From Salipiger abyssi (lineage in GTDB: Bacteria; Pseudomonadota; Alphaproteobacteria; Rhodobacterales; Rhodobacteraceae): a stretch of DNA of 64,000 bases. Positions 23,713-33,004 of this stretch are shown here, piece after piece. The stretch's first letter is position 1; every line of letters begins with the position of its first letter. The notes beneath the pieces were generated by a model that saw only the letters and a list, made by a program, of their open reading frames with translations, was not told the origin of the DNA and did no database searches. Location: positions 620,001 through 684,000 of the forward strand of contig NZ_JAEKIS010000001.1 in NCBI RefSeq assembly GCF_017311415.1, in the 5' to 3' direction. Made by a program: the position numbers and the translations under genes.

Positions 23713-24363
23713 TCAGACCGCGACGAAGCCGCCGGCCTTGGGGTCGTAGACCTCCAGTTCGCCCTTGCCGATCTCGTGCCAGACGCCGTGCAGGCTCATC
23801 TCTTCGGCCTCGACGGCATCGCGCACGAAAGGGAAGCTCATCAGATTGCCCAGCGAGGTCAGCACCGCCTGGTGTTCGAGCGCCTTCGAGACCTTGTCCT
23901 CCGGCAGATCCTTGACCTTCTCATAGCCCGGCCGAAGGATATCCATCCAGCGCCCGACAAAGCTCGATTTCTCCTCCAGCGCCGGCGCCTTGCCGGAGCA
24001 CATGTCGAGGCAGCCCTGCACCCCGCCGCAGCTGGAATGACCCATCACGATGATATGCGCGACCTTCAGCGCGGTGACCGCGTATTCCACCGCCGCCGAG
24101 GTGCCGTGGTGATCGCCATCGGGCTCGTAGGGCGGCACCAGGTTGGCGATATTGCGGTGAATGAAGAACTCGCCGGTATCCGCGCCGAAGATCGAGGTCA
24201 CATGCACCCGGCTGTCGCAGCAGGAAATCACCATGGCACGGGGATGCTGCCCTTCCGACGCCAGCCGCCTGAACCAGGCATGGTTTTCGCTGTAGCTCGT
24301 GGCCTTCCAGCCCTGAAAACGCTGTACCAGATAGTGCGGAAGCGGTCTTGCGGCCTGCATCAC
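23713..24363 (-). CDS. beta-class carbonic anhydrase
   Basis: This 216-residue zinc enzyme interconverts CO2 and bicarbonate. The zinc ligands are Cys48 (in the CxDSR motif with Asp50-Arg52), His109 and Cys112 (HSSCGG), the beta-CA set. The TGEFFIHRNIANLVPPYEPDG and HHGTSAAVEYAVTALKV blocks between them match bacterial housekeeping beta-CAs. It is convergent with the 103-residue gene, 10 bases apart, and has no operon partner. Confidence 0.96.
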   Translation of the reverse strand: MMQAARPLPHYLVQRFQGWKATSYSENHAWFRRLASEGQHPRAMVISCCDSRVHVTSIFGADTGEFFIHRNIANLVPPYEPDGDHHGTSAAVEYAVTALKVAHIIVMGHSSCGGVQGCLDMCSGKAPALEEKSSFVGRWMDILRPGYEKVKDLPEDKVSKALEHQAVLTSLGNLMSFPFVRDAVEAEEMSLHGVWHEIGKGELEVYDPKAGGFVAV

Positions 24364-24499
24364 GGTCTCCTGTTCGCATCACGATCCGGCAAGGAAATAC
24401 GCTGTATTCAAGTGGAATTCGAGAGAAGAAATGCGGCAGGTCTAACCTTTTGGGAACTTCGGAGCGTTACTCAACAAGGTTGTGGGGACGTGATCGAGG

Positions 24500-24892
24500 A
24501 TGGACGAGGTGGTGGAACAGGTCGCAATACTGTCCCCGAGCGAGACGCCGGGGCTCGATCCGGAACGACTCGCTGCGCTCTACGCCCGGTTCGGCGCCCG
24601 TGACGGCGAGAATATGGTGTGCCGCGCCATGGAAGAGCTGGCCTGCCGGCTGGGGCAGGCGGATCGCTTCTACGACGAGGGCGATCTGGCGCAGATGCGC
24701 AAATGCACGCGTGCGCTCGGCGCCATTGCCGGGGAAATCGGCATGACCGGGCTCAGCCGGATCGCCATCGACGTGGTGCAATGCATCGACGATGGCGATG
24801 CGGTGGCGCTGGCCGCGACTCTGGCGCGCCTGGCCCGCATCGGCGAGGGCTCGCTCTACGCGGTCTGGGATCTTCAGGATCTCTCTGTCTAG
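24500..24892 (+). CDS. conserved hypothetical helical protein (130 residues)
   Basis: This acidic, alanine/leucine-rich protein is without signal or membrane segment. After a short N-terminus it appears all-helical: LDPERLAALYARFG, ENMVCRAMEELACRLGQADRFYD, AQMRKCTRALGAIAGEIGMTGLSRIAIDVVQCID. The helical layout recalls Hpt-like four-helix proteins, but no conserved phosphorylatable His is present at the expected site, so I do not assign it. It lies before pepA with a 78-base gap. Confidence 0.7.
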   Translation: MDEVVEQVAILSPSETPGLDPERLAALYARFGARDGENMVCRAMEELACRLGQADRFYDEGDLAQMRKCTRALGAIAGEIGMTGLSRIAIDVVQCIDDGDAVALAATLARLARIGEGSLYAVWDLQDLSV

Positions 24893-24970
24893 CGCGCCCG
24901 GCTGCCCCTTGCAGGCGCCGCCCGCATCGCTAGGCTCCCGGCACGATCATTTGCCAGAAGGGGCCCGCCT

Positions 24971-26353
24971 ATGTCTTTCCGTTTCGCCGAACCCGACGCG
25001 CAGGCGCTGCCGCTGCATCTCGTCGAAACGGACGGGCTGGAGGGCTGGCTTGCCGGCCAGCCGGACTCCGTCCGCGGCTGGGTCGAGGCCAGCGGCTTTG
25101 CCGGCGCCATAGGCGAGGCGCTGCTGCTGCCGGGCGAAGCCGGGCAGCCGGTCGCGGCGCTCGCCGGCTATGGCAGCGCCGCTGCCCGCCGTCGCACCCG
25201 CTTCGCGCTTGCCGCCGCCGTGGCAAAGCTGGGCGGCGGCACCTTCCGCATCGCCTCGGGTCTGCCCGCAGGCAAGGCCGAAGAGGAGGCGCTGGGCTGG
25301 TTGCTCGCGGGCTACCGCTTCACCCGCTACGCCGGCAGCGAAGGGAAGACCGCTCGTTTTGTTGCGCCCGACGGCATTGATGCGGAAAAGGTCGAGATCC
25401 TCGCCGCCGCCGAGGCGTTGACCCGCGATCTGGTCAACACCCCCGCCTCCGACATGGGTCCGCAGGAGCTGGAGGATGCGGCGCGGGCGCTGGCCGAAGA
25501 GTTCTCCGCAGGGATCGAGGTGGTGTCCGGCGCGGCGCTGGAGGAGGGCTTTCCGATGATCCATGCGGTGGGTCGCGCCAGCCCGCGCGCGCCGCGTCTG
25601 ATCGACCTGCGCTGGGGCAGCGAGGGGCCGAGCCTCACGCTGGTCGGCAAGGGGGTCTGTTTCGACACCGGCGGGCTCAACCTCAAGCCGGGCAGCTCCA
25701 TGGGGCTGATGAAGAAGGATATGGGCGGCGCGGCCAATGTGCTGGGCCTTGCCCGCGCCATCATGGCGCTGGGGCTGAAGCTGCGGCTGCGCGTGCTGAT
25801 CCCGGCGGTGGAGAACAGCGTGTCCGGCAATGCCTTCCGCCCGCAGGATATTCTCACCTCGCGCAAGGGGCTGACGGTGGAGATCAACAACACCGATGCC
25901 GAGGGCCGGCTGGTGCTGGCCGACGCGCTGGCGCTGGCCGATGAGGAAACGCCCGACCTGATCGTCTCCATGGCGACGCTCACCGGCGCGGCGCGGGTGG
26001 CCGTGGGCCCGGATCTGGCGCCGTTCTACACCGATGACGAGCCGCTCGCGGCGGCGCTTTCGACAGCGGGCACCGCCGCGGCGGATCCGCTCTGGCGGAT
26101 GCCGTTCTGGGAGCCTTACGAGGCCCGGATCGAGCCGGGGATCGCCGATCTCGACAATGCGCCGGCGGGGGGCATGGCGGGTTCGATCACCGCCGCGCTC
26201 TTCCTGCGCCGCTTCGTGACGGAGACGCCGCGCTACGCCCATTTCGACATTTACGCCTGGCAGCCGAACCCGGCGCCCGCGCGGCCCAAGGGCGGGCTGG
26301 GGCAGGGCCCGCGTGCCATTCTCGGCGCGCTGCCGCAGGCGCTGGGGCTGTGA
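24971..26353 (+). CDS. leucyl aminopeptidase family protein (M17)
   Basis: This 460-residue metallopeptidase removes N-terminal residues from peptides in the cytoplasm. Its catalytic domain contains VGKGVCFDTGGLNLKPGSSMGLMKKDMGGAA and the M17 signature NTDAEGRLVLADAL with metal ligands Asp and Glu, followed by MATLTGAARVAVG. The N-terminal 170 residues form the usual M17 macro-like domain. It overlaps the NlpC/P60 gene by 4 bases (GTGA), so the two are co-translated. Confidence 0.94.
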   Translation: MSFRFAEPDAQALPLHLVETDGLEGWLAGQPDSVRGWVEASGFAGAIGEALLLPGEAGQPVAALAGYGSAAARRRTRFALAAAVAKLGGGTFRIASGLPAGKAEEEALGWLLAGYRFTRYAGSEGKTARFVAPDGIDAEKVEILAAAEALTRDLVNTPASDMGPQELEDAARALAEEFSAGIEVVSGAALEEGFPMIHAVGRASPRAPRLIDLRWGSEGPSLTLVGKGVCFDTGGLNLKPGSSMGLMKKDMGGAANVLGLARAIMALGLKLRLRVLIPAVENSVSGNAFRPQDILTSRKGLTVEINNTDAEGRLVLADALALADEETPDLIVSMATLTGAARVAVGPDLAPFYTDDEPLAAALSTAGTAAADPLWRMPFWEPYEARIEPGIADLDNAPAGGMAGSITAALFLRRFVTETPRYAHFDIYAWQPNPAPARPKGGLGQGPRAILGALPQALGL

Positions 26354-27180
26354 CCGACCGGCGCCGCAGGCCGGCCAATGACCGGGTCGTGGCGCGCGCG
26401 TATGCCGCGGCCTTCCCGGCGCTGACATCGGTCGAGCCCGAGCCCTGTTACATCGCTCAGCCGGTGGTCGATCTCAGCCTGTCGCCCGGCGGACGTCGCG
26501 ACCGGCAGTTGCGCTATGGCGATGCGTTCGATCTTCTGGAGCGCCGCGAGCGCCATGCCTTCGGTCATGCGCCGGGGGCGGATTATGCGGGCTGGGTGCC
26601 GGCGGAGGCGCTGGCGCCCGCCGCCGCGCGAGGTGCGCCGAGCCACCAGGTCTGTGTGCGCCAGACCCATGTCTACAGCGCGCCGGATTTCAAATCCCCG
26701 GAGCGGCGGGCGCTCAGCCATCTTTCTGCCCTTGCCACCGGGCGCTGCGAGGGCCGGTTCACCGAGACCGAACTGGGCTGGGTGCCGACGGTGCATCTCT
26801 CGGCGCAGACCGAGAGCGACCCGGTTGCGGTGGCGGCGCGCTATATCGGCACGCCCTATCTCTGGGGCGGGAATTCCGGCTTCGGCATCGACTGCTCGGG
26901 GCTGGTGCAGGCCGGGCTTGCGGCCTGTGGCCTCGCCTGTCCCGGTGACAGCGATCTTCAGGAGAAGGAGCTGGGAGAAACGCTGCCTGTCGGAACCGAG
27001 CCCCGGCGCGGCGATCTGATGTTCTGGAAGGGCCATGTCGCCCTTGTCTCGGATCCGCAGACGCTGTTGCACGCCAATGTGTTTCATATGGCGGTGGCTT
27101 ATGAGCCGCTCGGGGCGGCGATTGCACGGATCGCCGAGCAGGGCGATGGGCCGGTCACACGGCACGCGCGGCTGAGCTAG
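26350..27180 (+). CDS. NlpC/P60 family cell-wall peptidase with SH3-like domains
   Basis: This 276-residue protein has two N-terminal SH3-type regions (residues about 35-75 and 90-145), then the NlpC/P60 domain: YIGTPYLWGGNSGFGIDCSGLVQAGL with the nucleophile Cys near residue 183 and GHVALVSD with the catalytic His. The family cleaves gamma-D-Glu-diaminopimelate bonds in murein peptides. No signal peptide is apparent; coupling to a cytoplasmic aminopeptidase suggests a role in recycling muropeptides. The start is a GTG overlapping the pepA stop. Confidence 0.9.
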   Translation: MTDRRRRPANDRVVARAYAAAFPALTSVEPEPCYIAQPVVDLSLSPGGRRDRQLRYGDAFDLLERRERHAFGHAPGADYAGWVPAEALAPAAARGAPSHQVCVRQTHVYSAPDFKSPERRALSHLSALATGRCEGRFTETELGWVPTVHLSAQTESDPVAVAARYIGTPYLWGGNSGFGIDCSGLVQAGLAACGLACPGDSDLQEKELGETLPVGTEPRRGDLMFWKGHVALVSDPQTLLHANVFHMAVAYEPLGAAIARIAEQGDGPVTRHARLS

Positions 27181-27182
27181 GA

Positions 27183-27226
27183 CAAGTTTCTTCGAAGAAA
27201 CTTGCAAATCTCTTCGAAGAGATTTG
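27183..27226. terminator. two abutting perfect 22-bp palindromes, probable bidirectional terminator
   Basis: 27183-27204 (half CAAGTTTCTTC) and 27205-27226 (half CAAATCTCTTC) are each perfectly self-complementary and directly adjacent, sharing the TCTTCGAAGA core. Each folds into a 9-bp stem with a TCGA loop. They begin two bases after the NlpC/P60 stop and lie before the end of the convergent GT2 gene, so they could terminate transcripts from both sides. Their near-identity suggests duplication or a repeat family. Confidence 0.7.
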
Positions 27227-27282
27227 ACCTGTCGTGCTGTTCGGGTCTGGCAGCGACCGGGCGCAGATAACGCCGCACGACC

Positions 27283-28524
27283 TCACTGAGTCGTGCCAGG
27301 GCGTCGCCGCTCTACACCATCTGGGATCGGCAGGCCTTCCGCGGCGTCGCCTTCAAGGCGCAGGCGCGCGTTCCGCCAGATGGGGAGCAGCCACAACGCC
27401 CAAAGCCCCTCAGCTCCCTCCGCCTCGACACTGAGATGGTGCCGGGCGGCGAGATCTGTCAGTTGTGCGGCGATCGGCGCCGGCGGGACAGGCCATTGCC
27501 CGCCTGCCGCAGGCACAGCCGGAAAGGCGATATGTTTGCCGCAGCCCGGTCTGTCAGCCTTGCCCAGACATAGGCGCAGCTCGGTCTTTTGAAGGGGGGT
27601 GGCGCGTTGTCTCTTGCGTCGCTCGGCAACGCTGCGGGCGAGATTCCGCATCAGCGTGGGGCGTCGTAGCAGCGCGCCTGCAGCGGCGATCATTTGCCGG
27701 GACTTCAATGCTTCGACCAGATTTTCAAAGGCGAGCTGGTGTTTCAGTGCCGCGGAGCGCCGCGTCAAAACCGGAATGAGAGTCCTGTCTGCATCGGCCG
27801 CGATGCGCTCGTGCGCGGCGATCATCCGTGCCACCGCGTCGGCGCTCAGCCGATACGACAGGGATTGCGCGTGCCGGCGGTAGAGATACATGGGATCGGG
27901 CAACGCAATTGCCCTGTGCCCGGCACGGAGCAGGCGGAGGTAGAAGTCGAAATCTTCCGATATCTGAAGGCTTTCATCATAGCGCAGATCGCTGATGGCG
28001 TGGCGCGCGATCAGCGGTTTGAGATAACCCAGCGGCGGCTGCGCGCTATCCGGCAGATCGGATGCGATCAGCGCCTCGGCGGTGATTTCGTAAGGCTCGC
28101 AAAGCGCCAGCGTTTCAAGCAGCGTGCGCCCCGCGGCGAGCGGCGAGTCCGACACGAACACCATGTCGTCGCAAACGATGGGCGCGCCGCTGTCCTCTGC
28201 CGCAGCCAGCAGGCGGCGCAGGCGGTCGGGATGCATTATGTCGTCGCTGTCGGCGATCGCGATCCATTCGCCGCGGGCGGCGTCGATGCAGCGGTTGCGG
28301 GCTGCCGCCGCGCCGCCATTGCGCTGCGCCTCGAGCAGTCGGACCCGCGGGTCGCGTGCGGCCCAATCACGAACGATGGCAACCGAATCGTCGGTCGAGG
28401 CGTCGTCGGCGACGATCAGTTCGAGATCGGCATGCGTCTGGCGTAAAACCGACGCAATCGCGGCGCCTAGGAATTCGGCGCCGCAGTAATTCGCCATGAT
28501 GACGGAAATCGTCACTGAGACCAC
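27283..28524 (-). CDS. GT2 family glycosyltransferase (ExoO/ExoU-like)
   Basis: This 413-residue protein has an N-terminal GT-A domain: ISVIMANYCGAEFLGAAIASVLRQT, ELIVADDASTDDS with the first nucleotide-binding Asp, and IAIADSDDIMHPDRL with the DxD metal motif near residues 92-94. LQISEDFDFYLRLL contains the likely catalytic Asp. The C-terminal 110 residues (from about 310) are unusual for the family and contain a cysteine pair (CLGKADRPGCG). It is divergent from the exoK operon and likely adds a sugar to the same repeating unit. Confidence 0.85.
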   Translation of the reverse strand: MVSVTISVIMANYCGAEFLGAAIASVLRQTHADLELIVADDASTDDSVAIVRDWAARDPRVRLLEAQRNGGAAAARNRCIDAARGEWIAIADSDDIMHPDRLRRLLAAAEDSGAPIVCDDMVFVSDSPLAAGRTLLETLALCEPYEITAEALIASDLPDSAQPPLGYLKPLIARHAISDLRYDESLQISEDFDFYLRLLRAGHRAIALPDPMYLYRRHAQSLSYRLSADAVARMIAAHERIAADADRTLIPVLTRRSAALKHQLAFENLVEALKSRQMIAAAGALLRRPTLMRNLARSVAERRKRQRATPLQKTELRLCLGKADRPGCGKHIAFPAVPAAGGQWPVPPAPIAAQLTDLAARHHLSVEAEGAEGLWALWLLPIWRNARLRLEGDAAEGLPIPDGVERRRPGTTQ

Positions 28525-28750
28525 CTTTCGGAAATGGCGTTGAGCTGCCTTAGGTTTGTCTTGATTTGGATTTTAGGCCCCGTGGACATGCCAGCACAAA
28601 CAGGTAAAGGACCGCTTTTTGGCGATTTGCGCGCATTTTTTGAGCATTTTTCTGAAACGTGCGGTTTTGATAGCGGCGCATCTTCTCTGCGTTGCGGCAA
28701 TGACACGTCACGGCTGTAGTTTGGCAGGAATACTAAGCGCGAGAATCGCT
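28525..28750. promoter_or_regulatory. divergent promoter region of the exo locus
   Basis: A 226-base AT-richer gap separates the minus-strand GT2 gene from exoK and must contain promoters in both directions. T-rich runs occur around 28615-28650. I see no perfect palindrome; TGAC-AC-GTCA near 28699-28708 is a short inverted repeat that might be a regulator site. Small open frames here lack ribosome sites and I regard them as noise. Confidence 0.4.
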
Positions 28751-29548
28751 ATGTTGTGTGACATGCACAGATTTTTTACCTCCGTGATCGCAGCGCTGAT
28801 TGTTTCGATTGGCGGCGGTGTGGGGTGTGCGGCGGAAACCATCACGCCGATGACCGAGGCCTATCAGACCGACTTTCGCCGTCTCGAAAGCGGGCGCTGG
28901 TATATCTCGAACGGCTGGAGCAACGGCGATCACCAGAACTGCACCTGGTCGCGGCGGGCCATCGCGCTCGAGCAGGGCGGCGGTTTGCGTGTGCGCTACA
29001 TGCCGGCCTCCGAAGCGCTGCCCGAGGCGCTCTGCGGCGAGCTCCAGACCCGTATGTGGTTTCTATACGGTACGTTCGAGGCCCGTCTGCGCGGGGATCT
29101 CGGATCCGGGCGCAACGCTGCGTTTTTTGCCTATACCGGGCCGGTGCACGGTCAGCCTCATGATGAGATCGACTTCGAGATGCTGACGCGCGAGAGCGGG
29201 CTCATGTGGCTGAACCGCTATGTCGCGGGCAACGATTTCGGGGAAGGGAAAGAGAGTGATTTCGAACCGGGCGCCGAGGAGGGTTATGTCGACCTCGCCT
29301 TTGTCTGGGAGCCGGATCGCTTGCGCTGGTATATCAATGGCGAGCTGCGGCGCGAGGAGACCCGAGGAATCCCGTCGCATCCGATGAAAATCTACTTCAG
29401 CCATTGGGGCAGCGATATTCTGACCTCATGGATGGGCCCGTTCGACCCGCCGGACGGCCCGGTGGAGATGAAGGTTTCCAGCTTTTCCTATACCCCGATG
29501 GGGCAGCGCTGTGTTTTCCCGGATTCGATCACATGCGAGCTGCCATGA
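28751..29548 (+). CDS. exoK: GH16 endo-beta-glycanase, ExoK-like, secreted
   Basis: The protein begins with a Sec signal (MHRFFTSVIAALIVSIGGG, ending near CAAE) and has the GH16 catalytic motif HDEIDFEML, where the two Glu residues are nucleophile and acid/base. SGRNAAFFAYTGPVHGQPHDEIDFE and FVWEPDRLRWYINGE are conserved in ExoK-type glycanases that trim succinoglycan-like polymer to lower molecular weight. Two in-frame ATGs (28751, 28763) are possible; the longer gives 265 residues. It overlaps the next gene by ATGA and starts the six-gene exoK-exoP operon. Confidence 0.88.
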   Translation: MLCDMHRFFTSVIAALIVSIGGGVGCAAETITPMTEAYQTDFRRLESGRWYISNGWSNGDHQNCTWSRRAIALEQGGGLRVRYMPASEALPEALCGELQTRMWFLYGTFEARLRGDLGSGRNAAFFAYTGPVHGQPHDEIDFEMLTRESGLMWLNRYVAGNDFGEGKESDFEPGAEEGYVDLAFVWEPDRLRWYINGELRREETRGIPSHPMKIYFSHWGSDILTSWMGPFDPPDGPVEMKVSSFSYTPMGQRCVFPDSITCELP

Positions 29549-30822
29549 GCGGACGGGCGCAGGCGATCACGATCAGCCCCACCGCGCTGCTTCTGGGCAT
29601 CGCGATTATGGGGCTTCATATGACCGCGATGCTTGGAACGAAGGCTGCCCTTCTCTTTCTGACTGCCGGGCTTTGCCTGATCCTGTACCGGCCCGGGGCG
29701 CTGCTGCGCGAAACCCGGGATTCCTGGCTGGTATGGGCGCTGGTGGGCTGGTGCCTTTTTTCCACGCTTTGGTCCGCGGCGCCCGGCCTGACGCTTCGCT
29801 ATGCGATACAGCTCGGCCTGACCTTTGCCATTGCGATCGCCGCCGCGTGGCGGATCTCGGTCACGAGCCTCTTGCGCGTGCTGCTCGTGACGTGCGCGAT
29901 CACGGCGTTGATCTCTATCGCGCTGAACCGCACGCATTCGCATGGCTACTGGATCGGAATCTTCGGATCGAAGAACGCATTCGCACAGTTTTGTACGCTC
30001 TGCGTGATTTCCGGGTCTGCCGTTCTGATAGATCCGAAAGGGCGTGGGCTCTGGGTTGTGCTGGGGGCTTTCGTGGCCTTGCTCGGATTCCTGCTTCTCC
30101 TCAAGGCCGGTTCGGCAGGCGCAACGATTGCCGCGCTGCTGTCGGTTATGACAATGGCGGGGCTCTGGGCGATGGGGCGGCTTACCGGCTGGCAGCGGAC
30201 ATTCCTGATCTTGCTCATGGCGTTGACGACCCTGCTGACTATCCTTCTCGTGGTCGGGTATTTCGACGCGTTCTCACGGCATTTTCTCGAACTGACCGGC
30301 AAGGACGTCACGCTCACGGGCCGCACGCAACTTTGGGGCGTCGCCTTTGGAGAAATCGGCCAGCACCCCCTTCTAGGGCAGGGCTACAAGGGCTTTTGGG
30401 TGGTCGGCAACCCTGTCGCCGAGGCGCTGTGGGAGGAATTCGGAATCGCATCGAAGAGCGGCTTCCATTTTCACAACACGCTGATTTCGAACGCGGTCGA
30501 GATCGGGCTGGTCGGCATTGGATTGCAGGTGGCGATTTTCGCACCGGCGCTTTTCGTCATCCTGCGCTGGAGCGCCAGTAGCCCCAGCGCCGAAACGCTC
30601 TTGCTGGCCGGGCTTCTGATCCGACAATTCGCGCTGATGCACAGCGAAGTGGTGTTCTTCTCGCATTTCCACGTCTTTTCGATCCTGACGGTGATGGCGT
30701 CCATTTATGCCGCCCGCGCGGTGGCGGAGGCGCGGCGTCGTCAGGCAGCGCCGGTTTTTGCGTCACGCTGGCAGCCGCGCCGGGTGCCGCAGCCGAGCCT
30801 CGTCGGAGAACATCTGCGATGA
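29545..30822 (+). CDS. exoQ: Wzy/ExoQ-like polysaccharide polymerase (O-antigen ligase family)
   Basis: This 425-residue inner-membrane protein has about ten hydrophobic helices. The large periplasmic loop contains TGRTQLWGVAFGEIGQHPLLGQGYKGFW and FHFHNTLISNAVEIGLVG, matching ExoQ and other O-antigen-ligase-fold (Wzy_C) polymerases that join exopolysaccharide repeat units on undecaprenyl carrier. I chose the ATG at 29545 because it overlaps the exoK stop as ATGA; an ATG four codons earlier is possible. Confidence 0.88.
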   Translation: MSGRAQAITISPTALLLGIAIMGLHMTAMLGTKAALLFLTAGLCLILYRPGALLRETRDSWLVWALVGWCLFSTLWSAAPGLTLRYAIQLGLTFAIAIAAAWRISVTSLLRVLLVTCAITALISIALNRTHSHGYWIGIFGSKNAFAQFCTLCVISGSAVLIDPKGRGLWVVLGAFVALLGFLLLLKAGSAGATIAALLSVMTMAGLWAMGRLTGWQRTFLILLMALTTLLTILLVVGYFDAFSRHFLELTGKDVTLTGRTQLWGVAFGEIGQHPLLGQGYKGFWVVGNPVAEALWEEFGIASKSGFHFHNTLISNAVEIGLVGIGLQVAIFAPALFVILRWSASSPSAETLLLAGLLIRQFALMHSEVVFFSHFHVFSILTVMASIYAARAVAEARRRQAAPVFASRWQPRRVPQPSLVGEHLR

Positions 30823-32024
30823 ATGTGCTCTATCTCGCCCACGATCTCGACGACACCGCGATCTGGCGCCGCGTTGCCATGTTGCGCGCCGGCGGGGCGC
30901 GGCTGCGCGTGGCTGGGTTTCGCCGCGGCGATGCGCCGCTCACCGAGGAGGCGGAGCTGCTCGGTCAGACGGAGAACGGGCGCCTTGTGGCGCGCGCGGC
31001 GAGCGTCGCGCGGCTGTTGCCGTCGATCGGGCGGCGTGTGGCGCGGATGACCGCAGGGGATGCGCCCGACGTGATCCTGGCCCGCAATCTCGAAATGCTG
31101 ATGCTGGCCCGTGTGGCGATGCTCTCGCTGCGCAAGCGGCCCAAGCTCGTCTACGAGATGCTCGACATTCATCGCGCGATGCTGGGGCAGGGGGCTGCGT
31201 CGCGGATGATGCGCCGGATCGAGGCGCGGCTGATGCGCGACGTGGCGCAGCTGTGGATTTCCTCTGACGGATTCCGCGCGCCCTATCTCGACGCCTATGA
31301 CCGCCCGGTGCGCAAGCTGGTTCTGGTCGAGAACAAGATGCTGCGGCTCGAGTCCGAGGTGTCGGCGCCCGGCCCTGCCACGCGCAGCGCGCCGGCCGAG
31401 CCCGGGCGGATCACGATAGGCTGGTTCGGGATCCTGCGCTGCGCCTGGTCGCTGGAAACACTCGATGCGCTGACGCGTGCCGATCCCGGCCGATATCGGG
31501 TGATCCTGCGGGGCAAGCCCGCGCGCGATGCCATGCCCGATTTCGACAGGATCGTCGCGGCCAATCCCGATCTCAACTTCGAAGGCGCCTATCGCTGGCC
31601 GGATGATCTTGCCGCGATCTATGGCGAATGCGATTTCGCCTGGCTCATCGACCGCTTCGATGCCGGGGCCAATTCGGACTGGCTCGTGCCGAACCGTCTT
31701 TACGAAGGCTGCCTGCACGGCGCCGTGCCGATTGCCCTCGCCGGAACGCAGGTGGGAAAATATCTCGATGCGCTGGGCTGCGGTGTGCTGGTGCCCGAGG
31801 CGCATGGGGATGCGGTGCGCGCGCGACTCGCCGTGATCGGCGCTCCGGAGGTGGCTGAGGCGCGGGCTGCGGTGGCGGCCCTGCCGCGCGAGCTCTGGGA
31901 AGCCGATACCGACGCTTGCCGGCGGCTGGTCGACGTGTTGCGCGAGCCCTCCGACACCGAGGCGCAGCCTGCCGCGTTCCGGGAGCGGCGCAGCGCGATG
32001 CCCGGCGAAAGGAGCGGCACATGA
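30819..32024 (+). CDS. exoL: glycosyltransferase, ExoL-like (GT-B type)
   Basis: This 401-residue protein starts MNVLYLAHDLDDTAIWRRVAMLRAGGARLRVAGFRR and contains DVILARNLEMLMLA and KLVYEMLDIHRAML, a pattern I associate with ExoL of succinoglycan loci. The second half has ITIGWFGILRCAWSLETLD and NSDWLVPNRLYEGCLHGAVPIAL, the donor-binding half of GT-B enzymes. It would add one glucose or related sugar to the growing lipid-linked unit. Both ends overlap neighbours by 4 bases. Confidence 0.8.
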   Translation: MNVLYLAHDLDDTAIWRRVAMLRAGGARLRVAGFRRGDAPLTEEAELLGQTENGRLVARAASVARLLPSIGRRVARMTAGDAPDVILARNLEMLMLARVAMLSLRKRPKLVYEMLDIHRAMLGQGAASRMMRRIEARLMRDVAQLWISSDGFRAPYLDAYDRPVRKLVLVENKMLRLESEVSAPGPATRSAPAEPGRITIGWFGILRCAWSLETLDALTRADPGRYRVILRGKPARDAMPDFDRIVAANPDLNFEGAYRWPDDLAAIYGECDFAWLIDRFDAGANSDWLVPNRLYEGCLHGAVPIALAGTQVGKYLDALGCGVLVPEAHGDAVRARLAVIGAPEVAEARAAVAALPRELWEADTDACRRLVDVLREPSDTEAQPAAFRERRSAMPGERSGT

Positions 32025-33004
32025 GCGCCCTGATCGCGATCCCCACCCTGAACGAAGAGCGCCATATCGACGCCGTTCTGGACAGCGTGGCCGCCTTCGC
32101 ATCCGCGCGGGAGGCGCTGGTCGTCGTTGTCGATGGCGGGTCCGGCGACCGGACGACTGAGATTGTGCGCGACCGGATGCAGGCCGCGCCCTGGCTGCGG
32201 CTGCTCGACAACCCCGCGCGGCTTCAGAGCGCGGCGGTCAACCTTGCCGTGGCGGAATATGGCGATCTCTATGACTGGCTGATCCGTCTCGACGCACATT
32301 CCGCCTATCCCGAGGGCTATCTCGAGACGCTGCTGGGTGAGGCGGCGGCAACCGGCGCGGATTCGGTGGTCGTGTCGATGCATGCGGTCGGCCAGAGCCC
32401 GCTTCAGAAAGTTGTTGCGGCCGCGCAGAATTCGCGGTTCGGCAATGGCGCGTCGGCCCATCGCAACGCCACGGAGGGCGCCTGGGTCGATCATGGGCAT
32501 CACGCGCTGATGCGGATCGCGGCCTTCCGCGCCGTCGGCGGCTACGATCCCGAGTTCTCGCACAACGAAGACGCCGAGCTCGATTATCGCCTTGGCCTTG
32601 CCGGCTACCGGATCTGGCTGACCGGCCGGACGCAGCTCGACTATTTTCCGCGCAGTACGCTGCGGGCGCTGTTCCGGCAGTATTTCAATTTCGGTCGGGG
32701 CCGGTCGCGCAACCTTGCAAAGCACCGCGCCGTCCCGGCCAAGCGGCAGCTGATCGTTGCGGCGCTCGCTCCGGTTCTGCTCCTGTCGCTGCTTGCGCCG
32801 CTGCACCCGCTTTTCGCGTTGCCCGTCGCCGGCTGGCTGCTGGCCTGCATGGCGGCAGGTCTGCTGATCTTGCGTGAATGCCGCGCGCCCGAGGGGCTGT
32901 TGGCCGGTTGGGTGGCCGGGCTGATGCATCTGGCCTGGTCGGCGGGCTACTGGAGCCATGCCCTGACCCTGCCGCGGATTCACGCCGCCCGGAGACGTTC
33001 ATGA
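32021..33004 (+). CDS. exoA: GT2 glycosyltransferase, ExoA-like
   Basis: This 327-residue protein has the GT2 domain (IAIPTLNEERHIDAVLDSV, VVVDGGSGDRT, IRLDAHSAYPEGY) and the ExoA-specific stretch GAWVDHGHHALMRIAAFRAVGGYDPEFSHNEDAELDYRLGLAG, followed by two hydrophobic helices near the C-terminus (about residues 245-290). ExoA adds the second sugar in succinoglycan synthesis. Translation starts at 32021, with GGAG upstream and a 4-base overlap with exoL. Confidence 0.9.
   Translation: MSALIAIPTLNEERHIDAVLDSVAAFASAREALVVVVDGGSGDRTTEIVRDRMQAAPWLRLLDNPARLQSAAVNLAVAEYGDLYDWLIRLDAHSAYPEGYLETLLGEAAATGADSVVVSMHAVGQSPLQKVVAAAQNSRFGNGASAHRNATEGAWVDHGHHALMRIAAFRAVGGYDPEFSHNEDAELDYRLGLAGYRIWLTGRTQLDYFPRSTLRALFRQYFNFGRGRSRNLAKHRAVPAKRQLIVAALAPVLLLSLLAPLHPLFALPVAGWLLACMAAGLLILRECRAPEGLLAGWVAGLMHLAWSAGYWSHALTLPRIHAARRRS

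Noticed and set aside
28512-28706. 64-codon minus-strand frame upstream of the GT2 gene
   Set aside because: It lies in the AT-rich divergent promoter region, has no ribosome site and a Lys/Ser/Pro-rich composition unlike neighbouring proteins.
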